The notes: generated from the sequence alone by a model not told the origin. 64,000 nt of DNA from Hyphomicrobiales bacterium (GCA_021775495.1 JAJFHT010000285.1:1-64000); one strand, 5' to 3'. Shown: positions 35,408-44,402, counted from the stretch's first letter. Program-made: numbers and translations.

Positions 35408-36616
35408 TCAGACTTCAACGCCGTCATCGGGTAGATTGGGTTGCTCGAAATCGCTTGCCGTCCCACGGCGTTTGAACACTGAACTGTGAATCGCCGCACC
35501 GGATGGTACCGTTCTGCCTTCAAAGCGCGGAACATACCATCCCATGAAGGTCCGCCGTGTAGTTGTTGCGCCGGCCGGCAGGCGTCGCGGCAGGAACTCG
35601 ATGGCCGACCAGGCAGCGTTCATGGATTCGTTTCGCCGAGCCAGCGGATCGGGTTCTACATAGTCTTTGTCCGGATTTTTGCCGAGAACAATCTCGTTCA
35701 CCGTCCGGGTCTTGAATGACAGACCCAGCTTCTTCGTTTCAGCAATCATCCATTCGAGCGGGATCTTGGCCAGATGGCTGCGGCGTTCGGGATAACCGCC
35801 ACCGATGTCGCAATGAACGCCCGAAAACCAGACTTCCCTGACGTCCTGCGATTTGGCCTTCTTCGTCTTGAACGGACCACCCCAGAAATCCTGGCCAGCC
35901 GGCCATAATTGCGGTTGGAACATGGTGCGTCTCTCGTCGATCGCCACCGCATGGCGAACCGATTCAACGCTCCGGTTTGTCTTGGTGAAGGCGTGCGAGC
36001 GAAGGCGCGGTGAAAACCGTCCCCATTCAATCACCGATCCGACTGTGTCGAACAGCCCGATGCAACGGATTGCCGGCCGCCGCGGTTCGAGGATGCGCTC
36101 ATACAACCGTACCTCGGCAAACGGATTTACTTTGGGATTGCGTTCGTCGCCTTGCGCCCCGGAACGGTTGTTGTCGCTGACACCCTTATAGGCGCGATAG
36201 GCATAGGCAAGCAGGTTGAGATTGACAGGGCGGATCAGACCGATCGCATGAATGAACCCGGCCAGGACGCGTGCGGTATAGGCGCCGCGGCTGAAGCCGA
36301 ACAGGAATATCTGATCCGGTTCCACGTGTTCGCCATCGGCGCGTTTGCCGTCATCATAGTTCTCGACCAGAAAGCGATAGGCCTCCTTGACGTTCTGATC
36401 GAGCCCCCAGCCGGTTGCCAGACCCCAGATTTCATGTGCCTTGCGATAGTAATAAGACCACGCATTGGCCGCACCGAACGTGCCGACGCCCGGATCGTAA
36501 TACACCAGTTGGTCGTCATTTTTGCCGAGTGCGCCATAGAGCCGAAGGATATTGGTCCTGTCTTCGGAAATCTCGTTCGATGTTCCATCGCAAAGAATGA
36601 CGATCCTCTTGGGCAT
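35408..36616 (-). CDS. DUF2235 domain alpha/beta hydrolase
   Basis: A 402-residue protein with the DUF2235 hallmarks: RIVILCDGTSNEISEDRTNI near the start, YYDPGVGTFGA, the nucleophile motif FLFGFSRGAYTARVLAGFIH, and SGVHCDIGGGYPERR with the likely catalytic Asp/His. DUF2235 includes type VI secretion phospholipase effectors of the Tle1 kind as well as uncharacterised cytosolic hydrolases. No secretion-related gene, immunity gene or signal peptide lies beside it, so an effector role is not supported here. It sits between two paralogous two-component systems and converges with the first regulator across 18 bases. Confidence 0.82.
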   Translation of the reverse strand: MPKRIVILCDGTSNEISEDRTNILRLYGALGKNDDQLVYYDPGVGTFGAANAWSYYYRKAHEIWGLATGWGLDQNVKEAYRFLVENYDDGKRADGEHVEPDQIFLFGFSRGAYTARVLAGFIHAIGLIRPVNLNLLAYAYRAYKGVSDNNRSGAQGDERNPKVNPFAEVRLYERILEPRRPAIRCIGLFDTVGSVIEWGRFSPRLRSHAFTKTNRSVESVRHAVAIDERRTMFQPQLWPAGQDFWGGPFKTKKAKSQDVREVWFSGVHCDIGGGYPERRSHLAKIPLEWMIAETKKLGLSFKTRTVNEIVLGKNPDKDYVEPDPLARRNESMNAAWSAIEFLPRRLPAGATTTRRTFMGWYVPRFEGRTVPSGAAIHSSVFKRRGTASDFEQPNLPDDGVEV

Positions 36617-36720
36617 GATGTCCTCTCATCGGGATGGTGGCCTGCAGTCTATCATTTGAAGCCGGGCCTGCCGAGTTCCGATTGAGTCAGCAATTGATCG
36701 CGAACGATTGTGTGCTTTAG

Positions 36721-37059
36721 TCACAGATAGGCCAGTCCGGTCAGAAGGCTTAGACCGCCACCCGTGGCTACCAAAGGCCAGTGCCGGTAGCCGCTATAGC
36801 TTCTGGCTCTGGCCCAGCCGCGAATGGCTTGAACACAGCCGGCCGTGAGCCACAAAGTGAAAAAGAAATACAGCAGTGCCTGATCGATAAGAGCAGCAAG
36901 GCTGTCCTGTGGTTGCCGGTAGAAGCCGGGGGCCAGCCAGGCAGCGATCAAGAGAAGCGCCAGCACTGCCCAGGCGATCAGAAATGGCCGCCAGATCGGC
37001 AGCAAAGCGGGTATGAGATAAAATGCCATCGGAATGGCCACGGCAATAAATACAGTCAT
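36721..37059 (-). CDS. small polytopic membrane protein, function unknown
   Basis: About 112 residues with three to four hydrophobic segments (AVAIPMAFYLIPALL, FLIAWAVLALLLIAAW, ALLYFFFTLWLTAGCVQ, WPLVATGGGLSLLTGLAYL). No family was recognised. ATG 37059 is chosen because the first membrane helix follows directly; the frame is open to 37101. It is read leftward from the region holding the TGATAC hexamers, so it may share regulation with the second kinase operon. Confidence 0.55.
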   Translation of the reverse strand: MTVFIAVAIPMAFYLIPALLPIWRPFLIAWAVLALLLIAAWLAPGFYRQPQDSLAALIDQALLYFFFTLWLTAGCVQAIRGWARARSYSGYRHWPLVATGGGLSLLTGLAYL

Positions 37060-37104
37060 TCTTTGCAGACCTTCGAGATTCAGTAAAACCATTACCTGCA
37101 ATTG

Positions 37105-37194
37105 GTATCAGGCTGAATTCACGGACTGTTTCGATTGTGCCCTTTGCTGCGCTGCCTGATACAATTGATACAATTGCGAACGTCAGACTGATAC
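37105..37194. promoter_or_regulatory. array of TGATAC hexamers before kinase 2
   Basis: TGATAC occurs on the plus strand at 37157-37162, 37166-37171 and 37189-37194, and as GTATCA (minus strand) at 37105-37110. The first two form TGATAC-AAT-TGATAC, the same spacing and spacer as the TGAAAC pair before kinase 1. Likely binding array for the regulator of system 2, placed between the small membrane protein gene and the kinase gene. Confidence 0.5.
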
Positions 37195-37300
37195 GTCGGG
37201 ATTCCAGACACTATTCATGGGCTCGGGGTATTGCTGGATGTCGTTGGATGGCACCATCCAGCGGAGCGAGTGAGAAAACAGAAGATCTGGAGCGCTGCGA

Positions 37301-40129
37301 TTGTCCAAGGACACTGAGAAAAAGACGCGCAAACCATCCCGGAATGAACATTCCGCGGAGGAAAAAGCACGCCTTGTCCTTGAGGCTCTGGCCGGAAAGC
37401 AGGACATCGCTGAGCTGTGCCGGCGGGAAGGCATTTCAAGATCGACGTTTGACAACTGGTCAAAGGCATTTGTCGAAGCGGGAACAGAACGGTTGTCCGA
37501 CCCTGATGCCGGCGTGCCAGCCGCCGCAAATGATGACACCGAACCATTGCGCAGCCTGGTTGAAGCGTTCCCGGGAAATTTGCTGATTTCCCGGCTGAAA
37601 GACGGCAAGGTGCTGTATCGCTCGCCAAGTTCGCAGGTGCTGTTCGGCAATCCGAAATACACAAGCAGCCACTGGATGAACCAGCACGAGCGGGCGCGTT
37701 TTATCGAACGGCTGAAACGCGACGGGCGGGTCGACAACTTCAAAATGACCGGGCGCAGCGTCGACGGAACGGCTTTCCCGACACAGTTCTCCTCGAGCGT
37801 TGTCGACTATGGCGGTGAGAAGCTTGTCCTGTCGTCTTCAATCGACCTGACCGAAATCCAGGCAATGCAGGCCGAAAGCGATATCGCCAACGCCCGGCTG
37901 CGCGATGCGATCAATGCGCTTGGCGAGGGATTTGTCCTTTATGACAAGGACGAGAAATTCGTCATGGCGAACGAACGGTACCGCGAGACACTCGCGCCCT
38001 ATCGGCATGTGATGACGCCAGGGACCCCGATGTCGGAAATATCCGGTCGGGCAATCCGTGATGGATTCATAAAGATCGTCACTCCGGTGGATGGCGATCT
38101 GGCTGGTCTGCTCAATGACGCCAAGGTAAACGATCCGTCGCAATCGGAGATACAGCTTGCCGACGGCACACAGAAGATTGTCACGCTGTCACGACTTGGT
38201 GACGGCGGACTTGCCGCCACGATGACTGACATTTCCGACCGGCGAAAAGTCGAGGTTCGCGCCCGCGAAATGATGAACGATATCATCCAGTCGCTGGACG
38301 AGGGCATCTCTCTTTACGATTCGGAACTGAAGTTCGTGATGCGGAACAGCCGGCGATACGAGATGCTGTCTGAGCATGAAGACAAGATTGAGGTCGGTAC
38401 GAGTTTGGGCGAGGTAACGCGCCGGCTTGCCGAAACCGGCAAGATTGCGCTGAATGATGGCGAGACGCCCGAGCAATGGTCCGATCGCATTGTTGAGCTG
38501 ACGAAGGCCTATCGGCGCGACATTGAGATTCCCGGTACGGACGGCCGCCTGTATGTGCTGTCGGTGCACAAGACCGAACTCGGCGGCTATCTGCTGCTGT
38601 TCAAGGACATAACCGAACAACGGCGCGCCAAGAAGGCGGAACGCGACGCCAATATGCTTCTCAAGGTCATAGTGGAAGCCTGCCCGACAACCTTTCTTGT
38701 CTCCCGTGTCGACGACGGCGAGATCATTTACTATCCGCCGGCCTCTCGCGACCGGTTTGGCGATATCGAATCGACCCTTGAGTTTTTTCTCAAGCCGGAG
38801 GACAGGGTCACCTATCTGAATGCCCTGTTGCCCTCGGGTTCCCTGGATGACTATCCGGTTAGTTTCCGCCGGCGTGATGGCAGCATCATGCAGGGTCTGA
38901 CCTCGGCACGCGTAACGGACTACAAGGGCGAGGACGTGATTGTCTCCTCGACTCGCGATATATCCGATCAGCTTGCCATGCAGGCCGAACTGGAACGCCA
39001 GCGAAACAAGGCGCACCAGAATGAAAAACTTTCCGCGCTGGGTGAACTGCTTGCCGGGGTCGCTCATGAACTGAACAACCCGCTTTCGATCGTCGTCGGA
39101 TATTCCCTTATGCTTCAGGACAAGATCAATGATCCGACACAGAAGCAGCGGATCGAGCGGATCGGCCAGGCGGCGGAACGGTGTGCCAAGATCGTGAAGA
39201 TGTTTCTTGCGATGGCCCGCCAGGGTCCCTCGCAAATAGAAATCTGTTCACTCAACGAAATCCTTGAAACCGTACTGGATGTGGTGGGATCCGGTCTCAA
39301 GACGGCTGGAGTGAGGATCAAGCGCGACCTGGATCCCGACATCCCACCCGTTGCGGCCGATCCCGACCAGATCGCCCAGGTCCTCACAAACCTTGTTTTG
39401 AATGCCGAACACGCTCTGGCCCAGAAGGACGGTGAGAGCGTTCTCAAGTTGATATCCCGCTATGACCGAAGGTCCGGCGAAGTTGTCATCAAGGTGCGTG
39501 ACAATGGGGCCGGTGTTCCCAAGCAACTTCAGCCGCGAATCTTCGAGCCGTTCTTCACCACGAAGGAGGCCGGTGTGGGAACAGGTGTCGGGCTCGCGTT
39601 CAGCCACCGGATCATCAGCTCCCATGGCGGCACATTGTCGTTGCATTCCTCTCCGGGAAAGGGGGCAACCTTCATCGTGCGTCTGAACGCCGTCGAGAAT
39701 GCCGATGAAACGGGCGACAGCAGAACTATCGACACCTGTGCCACGAAAAACTGCCGGGTCCTTGTTGTTGATGACGAACCCGGAGTGACCGAGCTGGTAA
39801 AGGATGTTCTGAATGAGAGCGGATATGAAGTCGAGATCTGCAACGATCCGGTAGCCGCTCTTGAGATGCTTGCAGCGCAGCGATTCGACGCCGTCCTCAG
39901 TGATATGCGGATGCCGGGATTGGACGGTCGGCGTTTCCGCGAAAAAGCGGTGGCAGCCGACGCACAATATTCCAACAGGATTGCCTTCGTCACCGGGGAT
40001 ACAATGAGCCCGGAAGTAATCAAATTGTTCAAATCGACATCAACGCCTTATCTGGAAAAACCGATTGTACCGTCGGATCTGATCAGGCTTGTCGAACAAC
40101 TGTGTAGCGGGAACGGAACACTGTCATGA
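37301..40129 (+). CDS. hybrid histidine kinase with N-terminal transposase-like helix-turn-helix
   Basis: A 942-residue protein. Residues 18-67 (HSAEEKARLVLEALAGKQDI, then AELCRREGISRSTFDNWSKA) are a homeodomain-like helix-turn-helix of the kind at the start of IS3-family transposase OrfA proteins. Four PAS-like domains follow (about 79-185, 195-310, 320-440, 448-560), then the phosphoacceptor LGELLAGVAHELNNPLSIVV, an HATPase (DNGAGVPKQLQ, GTGVGLAFSH) and a receiver (VLVVDDEPGVTELVKDVL, VLSDMRMPGLDG). Start is a TTG at 37301 with GGAG eight bases upstream. No transposase catalytic domain or IS ends are present, so the helix-turn-helix is part of the kinase. It overlaps its regulator by ATGA. 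Confidence 0.88.
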   Translation: MSKDTEKKTRKPSRNEHSAEEKARLVLEALAGKQDIAELCRREGISRSTFDNWSKAFVEAGTERLSDPDAGVPAAANDDTEPLRSLVEAFPGNLLISRLKDGKVLYRSPSSQVLFGNPKYTSSHWMNQHERARFIERLKRDGRVDNFKMTGRSVDGTAFPTQFSSSVVDYGGEKLVLSSSIDLTEIQAMQAESDIANARLRDAINALGEGFVLYDKDEKFVMANERYRETLAPYRHVMTPGTPMSEISGRAIRDGFIKIVTPVDGDLAGLLNDAKVNDPSQSEIQLADGTQKIVTLSRLGDGGLAATMTDISDRRKVEVRAREMMNDIIQSLDEGISLYDSELKFVMRNSRRYEMLSEHEDKIEVGTSLGEVTRRLAETGKIALNDGETPEQWSDRIVELTKAYRRDIEIPGTDGRLYVLSVHKTELGGYLLLFKDITEQRRAKKAERDANMLLKVIVEACPTTFLVSRVDDGEIIYYPPASRDRFGDIESTLEFFLKPEDRVTYLNALLPSGSLDDYPVSFRRRDGSIMQGLTSARVTDYKGEDVIVSSTRDISDQLAMQAELERQRNKAHQNEKLSALGELLAGVAHELNNPLSIVVGYSLMLQDKINDPTQKQRIERIGQAAERCAKIVKMFLAMARQGPSQIEICSLNEILETVLDVVGSGLKTAGVRIKRDLDPDIPPVAADPDQIAQVLTNLVLNAEHALAQKDGESVLKLISRYDRRSGEVVIKVRDNGAGVPKQLQPRIFEPFFTTKEAGVGTGVGLAFSHRIISSHGGTLSLHSSPGKGATFIVRLNAVENADETGDSRTIDTCATKNCRVLVVDDEPGVTELVKDVLNESGYEVEICNDPVAALEMLAAQRFDAVLSDMRMPGLDGRRFREKAVAADAQYSNRIAFVTGDTMSPEVIKLFKSTSTPYLEKPIVPSDLIRLVEQLCSGNGTLS

Positions 40130-40851
40130 CGCAGACCCACAAAGCCCAAATTCTTGTCTGTGACGACGAACCCCACCTGCGAGAAATGGTCGGGGAATAT
40201 CTTACCGAGCGGGGATACAACGTCATCGAGGCTGCTGATGCGGAGACGATGCATGCGTTTATGGACAGCTCCGCTGCTGATCTGGTCATTCTCGATATCA
40301 ACATGCCGGGGCAGGATGGGTTGGCCGCGCTGAAGACCCTGCGGGAAAAATCAAATGTGCCGGTGATCATGCTGACTGCCGCTGCGGAAGTCATCGACCG
40401 GGTTGTCGGTCTTGAATTCGGTGCTGATGACTATCTCGGAAAACCGGTGGATCTTCGCGAGCTAGAAGCAAGAATAAAGGCTGCATTGCGCCGTTATCTG
40501 GAAATGAATGGTGATGCCGGCAGCTCACCCCAAGCGAAAACACGCAGCGGTGAAACAGTCGATTTCGGCAAGTGCCGGCTGGATCTGGGCGGAGCAAGAC
40601 TGTTCGGGGCCGATGGTCAGGAAATTCCACTGACAGCGATGGAATTCAATCTGCTGCGAGTGTTTGCCCTCAATCGTGGCAGGGCGCTCAACCGTGACCA
40701 GTTGCTGGAGCAGGCGCATGACCGGGGCTGGGAGCCTTTCGACCGATCGATCGATCTGCGCATCTCAAGGCTTCGCCGGAAAATCGAGACCAATCCGCAA
40801 AAACCGGAAGTCATTCGTACGGTACGCGGCATCGGTTACATCTTCGATTGA
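40126..40851 (+). CDS. OmpR/PhoB-type response regulator (system 2)
   Basis: A 241-residue paralogue of the regulator at 34670-35389. The receiver has QILVCDDEPHLREMVGEYLT, phospho-Asp in LVILDINMPGQDGLAAL, and Lys in DDYLGKPVDLRELEARIKAA. The winged-helix domain ends SIDLRISRLRRKIETNPQKP and VIRTVRGIGYIFD. Its ATG overlaps the kinase stop, showing translational coupling. Main differences from system 1 lie in the receiver helices and linker, which would help keep the two pathways insulated. Confidence 0.92.
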   Translation: MTQTHKAQILVCDDEPHLREMVGEYLTERGYNVIEAADAETMHAFMDSSAADLVILDINMPGQDGLAALKTLREKSNVPVIMLTAAAEVIDRVVGLEFGADDYLGKPVDLRELEARIKAALRRYLEMNGDAGSSPQAKTRSGETVDFGKCRLDLGGARLFGADGQEIPLTAMEFNLLRVFALNRGRALNRDQLLEQAHDRGWEPFDRSIDLRISRLRRKIETNPQKPEVIRTVRGIGYIFD

Positions 40852-40894
40852 GAAGCTGCCGGCCGCGTCCGGGTAATGCGCCACTGGTGCGAAC

Positions 40895-41515
40895 TCACTC
40901 CCGATCAACACCGAAGACATCTTTTGCAAGCAGCAGTGCATCTCCGTCGGCATAGTGCAGGCTTGGATGCGGCACGAGCGGGCGGCGGGCGATTTCGCGA
41001 TAGCCGCGCCGGTGATAGAAGTTCAGCGCGCTCACATTGCGCTCAAAGCAGATCAGCGACACCTTGGGCAGGCCGCTGGCGCGGGCCAGGGTTTCGACAT
41101 GATCCATCAATTGCGATCCGACACCTGAACCACGCCTGCTTTCAACGACGGCGAGCCCCGACAAATAGAGCGACCCTGGATCTTCAAGTTCCGCATAGGG
41201 TCGCAGGACCGGGTCTTCTTCCTTGGTCGGTGGATCGTCTTCGGTCATTTCAAAGGCATGCGCCATGCCGATCACCCTGGCGCCCTCAGTGACGACAAGA
41301 CAGTTTTCGAAGGAAAATGCCGTTCCTGAGCGGGCATAGCGGGCGGTCCCGATGTCTTCCAACGATCCTGACGCATCGCCGATGCGGCTCCAGATATAGG
41401 CGGCAAGCCCGTCCGAGGAGATCAGAAAGAGACGCGCGATCTCGCGCGCCTCTTCCATTCGTGCCCACCTGATATCGGTGTTGTCATCGTCCATTGAAGT
41501 TGCCGGAGCGTTCAT
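40895..41515 (-). CDS. GNAT family N-acetyltransferase
   Basis: A 206-residue acetyltransferase. The acetyl-CoA binding core is LYLSGLAVVESRRGSGVGSQ followed by LMDHVETLARASG, with the R-x-x-G-x-G/S loop, and the C-terminal part has VSLICFERNVSALNFYHRRG, the usual end strand of the family. ATG 41515 has GGGGA seven bases upstream and sits 14 bases after the stop of the homocysteine methyltransferase gene, so they are co-transcribed. The acceptor is unknown; a short Asp/Glu-rich loop (MTEDDPPTKEEDP) is unusual but not diagnostic. Confidence 0.85.
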   Translation of the reverse strand: MNAPATSMDDDNTDIRWARMEEAREIARLFLISSDGLAAYIWSRIGDASGSLEDIGTARYARSGTAFSFENCLVVTEGARVIGMAHAFEMTEDDPPTKEEDPVLRPYAELEDPGSLYLSGLAVVESRRGSGVGSQLMDHVETLARASGLPKVSLICFERNVSALNFYHRRGYREIARRPLVPHPSLHYADGDALLLAKDVFGVDRE

Positions 41516-41529
41516 TGGTGGGTCCCCGG

Positions 41530-42477
41530 TCATGCCGCCTGTCGATAGGCCGAACAGATGTGTTCGACATGACGATGGTCGGTGCCGCAACAGCCGCCGA
41601 CGACCGACAGATTGGGCAGCAGCCGACGCAATTCGCCGTAGAGCCCGGCAAGTTCGATCGGGTCGCCGTCGTCCAGTTCCTCGGCCTGATCGAGTTCGGC
41701 ATGACTCATGCGCGAGGCATTAGCCCGCAGCCCGCCAATTCGCCGCGTCCATGCCGCCCCGCCGTCCAGTTCCTGGCGGAAATGGTCGGGATGAGCGCAA
41801 TTGATCATGTAATAGACCGGTGCAACGGATGAGGCATCATCGGTTTCCTCGATCGCCTCGCACAGTTTCTGGCCGCTCGGCAGATATCCGTCGGTTTCGA
41901 CCGTGAAGCTGATGACACAGGGAATGTCCCTGCTGGCGGCTGCCCGGGCAATGCCAATGGCTTCCGGCGTATTGGTCATGGTGACGGCGGAAACCAGGTC
42001 GGCGTCGGAGCTCTTGAACGCTTCGACCTGCAGGCCGTGAAATTTTTCCGCTTCCTGGATGCTCATGACTTCGCCGGCGTCGTAGCCGTCGCCGCGCGGG
42101 CCCATATTGCCGCTCAGCAGAACCTTGCCATTGCGCCCGTGTTGCTCGCGCAATTCAGCCATGAACGCCACCGCACAACGATTGATGACGGCGATCTGGT
42201 CAAGGTCGTATCCGAGTTTGGAACCCCATTCGGGGCTGGCGCGCCAGGTTGGCGTTTCCAGCACGAAGCCGCAGGATTCGCGTTGCGCCATCTGCAGGAA
42301 CGGCACGTAATATTCGCGCAACAGGGCCTGCCCGTCATCCGAACACAGCAGTTCGAAGGCGGCAAACTCACGCAGGGCGCAATTGCGGTGGAAAATCAGC
42401 CAGGTTTCGAGCCCGGCATCGGTCAGAAACAACTCGCCGTTCAGTTGCGGCAGCCGGTTGTGATGGTTCTTGATCAT
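41530..42477 (-). CDS. homocysteine S-methyltransferase family protein
   Basis: A 315-residue TIM-barrel enzyme of the BHMT/MmuM type. The zinc-binding cysteines are visible: one in YMINCAHPDHF and the pair in VVGGCCGTDHRHVEHI. The N-terminal LFLTDAGLETWLIFH is typical for the family. It would transfer a methyl group from betaine, S-methylmethionine or a similar donor to homocysteine or another thiol. It is first in a leftward pair with a GNAT gene. The methyl donor cannot be inferred, though metA in the same window shows the cell also makes methionine de novo. Confidence 0.87.
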   Translation of the reverse strand: MIKNHHNRLPQLNGELFLTDAGLETWLIFHRNCALREFAAFELLCSDDGQALLREYYVPFLQMAQRESCGFVLETPTWRASPEWGSKLGYDLDQIAVINRCAVAFMAELREQHGRNGKVLLSGNMGPRGDGYDAGEVMSIQEAEKFHGLQVEAFKSSDADLVSAVTMTNTPEAIGIARAAASRDIPCVISFTVETDGYLPSGQKLCEAIEETDDASSVAPVYYMINCAHPDHFRQELDGGAAWTRRIGGLRANASRMSHAELDQAEELDDGDPIELAGLYGELRRLLPNLSVVGGCCGTDHRHVEHICSAYRQAA

Positions 42478-42694
42478 CTGTTTGCCTTTCTGTCGGAGCG
42501 ATCACCAACATCGCCCGCTTGCCGAAGCTCACGGGCGATGCTGATTTGAAGGGTCGCATGTTTTGTTTTTGCCGGCAGTGAAGCGTTTCACAATCGACAG
42601 CTTCTATTTGCGCACCCGGCGTTGCATCGACCGTTGTAACCAGCGTGGTAATTCCGTAGCGTAACGTTTTATTTTGAGCGCAGGCGGCACGAAT

Positions 42695-44293
42695 ATGCGT
42701 GATCAGACAATCATCAGATTGCTTGGTGAGCCGGCGGTGATTGACGGCACTGAACATGCTGTTCTGCCCTCGTCGAAGAAGGCACGCGCGCTGCTCGCCT
42801 ACCTTGCGCTGACCGGCCGGCCGCACCGGCGTGAGCGATTGTGCGAGCTTTTCTGGGACCTGCCGGATGATCCGCGTGGCTCGCTGCGCTGGGCACTCAG
42901 CAAGCTGCGGCCGGTCGTCAACAGCAATGACCGCGAACGCATTGTTGCCGACCGCGAGCGGGTGCTGCTCGATGCCAGCGATGCACATGTCGATTTCGTC
43001 GTCATACGCAAACGTCTGCTTGATGATCCGCCGCTGATTCCGCTTCCCGAATTGCGCCAGATGGCCGAAGCCCTCGCCAATCCGCTGCTGGATGGCCTCG
43101 ACATGCCGCAGCTTGAGGCTTTCAACGGCTGGCTGGTGGCTGAACGGGAAGATGCCGCTATGCTGTATGTGAACGTGCTGCGGCGGCTGGCGTTGCACCC
43201 GGACATCGTCGCGAAGGAAGCCGTGAAATGGGCCAGGCTGTGGTTCGATGCCGATCCGCTCAACCGGAACGCGGCCGCGGCCCTTGTGCAGATCCTGCGC
43301 CAGTCGGGCCGCGGCCCGGAAGCCGAGATCATTGCGCAGGAATTCAGATCGGCAGCCGATGCCGTAGGGATTACGGTCGATGATGTCATCGAACAGCCGG
43401 ATTCATCGGATGACCGTCCTGTCGACGAGCCGCGCCGGCGCATGTTGCGTCACCAGGTCATCAATTTCTGCACTGCAGAAGACGGTGTTCGCATCGCCTA
43501 TGCGACGGTTGGCGACGGCCCGCCGCTGGTCAAGGCGGCAAACTGGCTGAATCATCTCGAACTCGACTGGGATAGTTCGATCTGGGGAAAGACCTTCCAG
43601 AAGCTGGCGGAAGAGCGAAGGTTCATCCGCTACGATGAGCGGGGAAACGGGTTGTCCGACTGGGAAGTCGACGACATCAGTTTCGAGGCTTTTGTTCGCG
43701 ACCTGGAATCCGTTGCCGATGCGCTCGGTCTGGAAAAATTTCCCCTTCTCGGCATGTCGCAGGGCTGCGCCGTGTCGATCGAATATGCCGTACGCCATCC
43801 CGAACGCGTGACCGGCCTGATCCTGATCGGCGGTTACGCGTCAGGCTGGCGCATCGGCGCTACGGCAGACGAGCGCGAGCGCCGCGATGCGGTGATGACA
43901 TTGACACGGCTCGGGTGGGGCACCAGCAATCCGGCCTACCGCCATATCTTTTCCCAGACCTTCATGCCCAATTCCGAGCCGGGCGATCTGGAATGGTTTG
44001 ATGAATTTCAGCGCCAGACCACATCACCGGAAAATGCCGTGCGTTTTCAGGATGCCTTCGGCGAGATCGATGTGCGCGACCGGTTGGGCGAAGTCAGCGT
44101 TCCAACATTGGTGCTGCACGCCCGCGACGACCGGCGGATCAGTCTGAAACAGGGCCGCGAACTGGCCATCGGCATTCCGGACGCTCGATTTGTCGCCCTC
44201 GACAGCGCCAACCACATCATCCTCGGCCACGAGCCGGCCTGGCAGACCTGCATGGACGAGATCGAGCGGTTCCTGACAGAGAAGGGTTTGTAG
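42695..44293 (+). CDS. SARP/BTAD regulator domain fused to alpha/beta hydrolase
   Basis: A 532-residue fusion. Residues 1-95 (IRLLGEPAVIDGTEHAVLPS, RALLAYLALTGRPHRRERLC) form an OmpR-like winged helix of SARP type. About 95-240 is the bacterial transcriptional activation (BTAD) helical repeat region (LQILRQSGRGPEAEIIAQEF). The C-terminal 270 residues are a hydrolase: VRIAYATVGDGPPLVKAANW, nucleophile LLGMSQGCAVSIEYAVRHPE, an Asp in VLHARDDRRISLKQG, and His in DSANHIILGHEPAW. ATG 42695 is preceded by AGGCGG. The hydrolase may sense or convert a small ligand. Its last 91 bases are duplicated at 46032-46122. Confidence 0.85.
   Translation: MRDQTIIRLLGEPAVIDGTEHAVLPSSKKARALLAYLALTGRPHRRERLCELFWDLPDDPRGSLRWALSKLRPVVNSNDRERIVADRERVLLDASDAHVDFVVIRKRLLDDPPLIPLPELRQMAEALANPLLDGLDMPQLEAFNGWLVAEREDAAMLYVNVLRRLALHPDIVAKEAVKWARLWFDADPLNRNAAAALVQILRQSGRGPEAEIIAQEFRSAADAVGITVDDVIEQPDSSDDRPVDEPRRRMLRHQVINFCTAEDGVRIAYATVGDGPPLVKAANWLNHLELDWDSSIWGKTFQKLAEERRFIRYDERGNGLSDWEVDDISFEAFVRDLESVADALGLEKFPLLGMSQGCAVSIEYAVRHPERVTGLILIGGYASGWRIGATADERERRDAVMTLTRLGWGTSNPAYRHIFSQTFMPNSEPGDLEWFDEFQRQTTSPENAVRFQDAFGEIDVRDRLGEVSVPTLVLHARDDRRISLKQGRELAIGIPDARFVALDSANHIILGHEPAWQTCMDEIERFLTEKGL
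44203..44293 (+). repeat. 3' end of the BTAD-hydrolase gene, duplicated downstream (copy 1)
   Basis: These 91 bases, ending at the stop codon, match 46032-46122 with nine differences by my count. Most differences are at third codon positions. Copy 1 belongs to the intact gene. Confidence 0.85.
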
Positions 44294-44402
44294 AGCAGGG
44301 CATATTAATCGGACAATTGCTCGATGCTCTCTACGGCAGCAAATGGTACGAGTTGTTGTGGGTAGCATGGCGTTTGCCGCCAAGCAGCGTTATCGTAGTC
44401 CT

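Noticed and set aside
37301-37520. Insertion sequence, suggested by transposase-like helix-turn-helix
   Set aside because: The module is in frame with the kinase, no DDE catalytic region follows, and no terminal inverted repeats or target duplication were seen.
42368-43198. 276-residue minus-strand open frame
   Set aside because: It spans the divergent promoter and the start of the BTAD-hydrolase gene. The forward gene has a clear SARP domain and the antisense translation has no motif.
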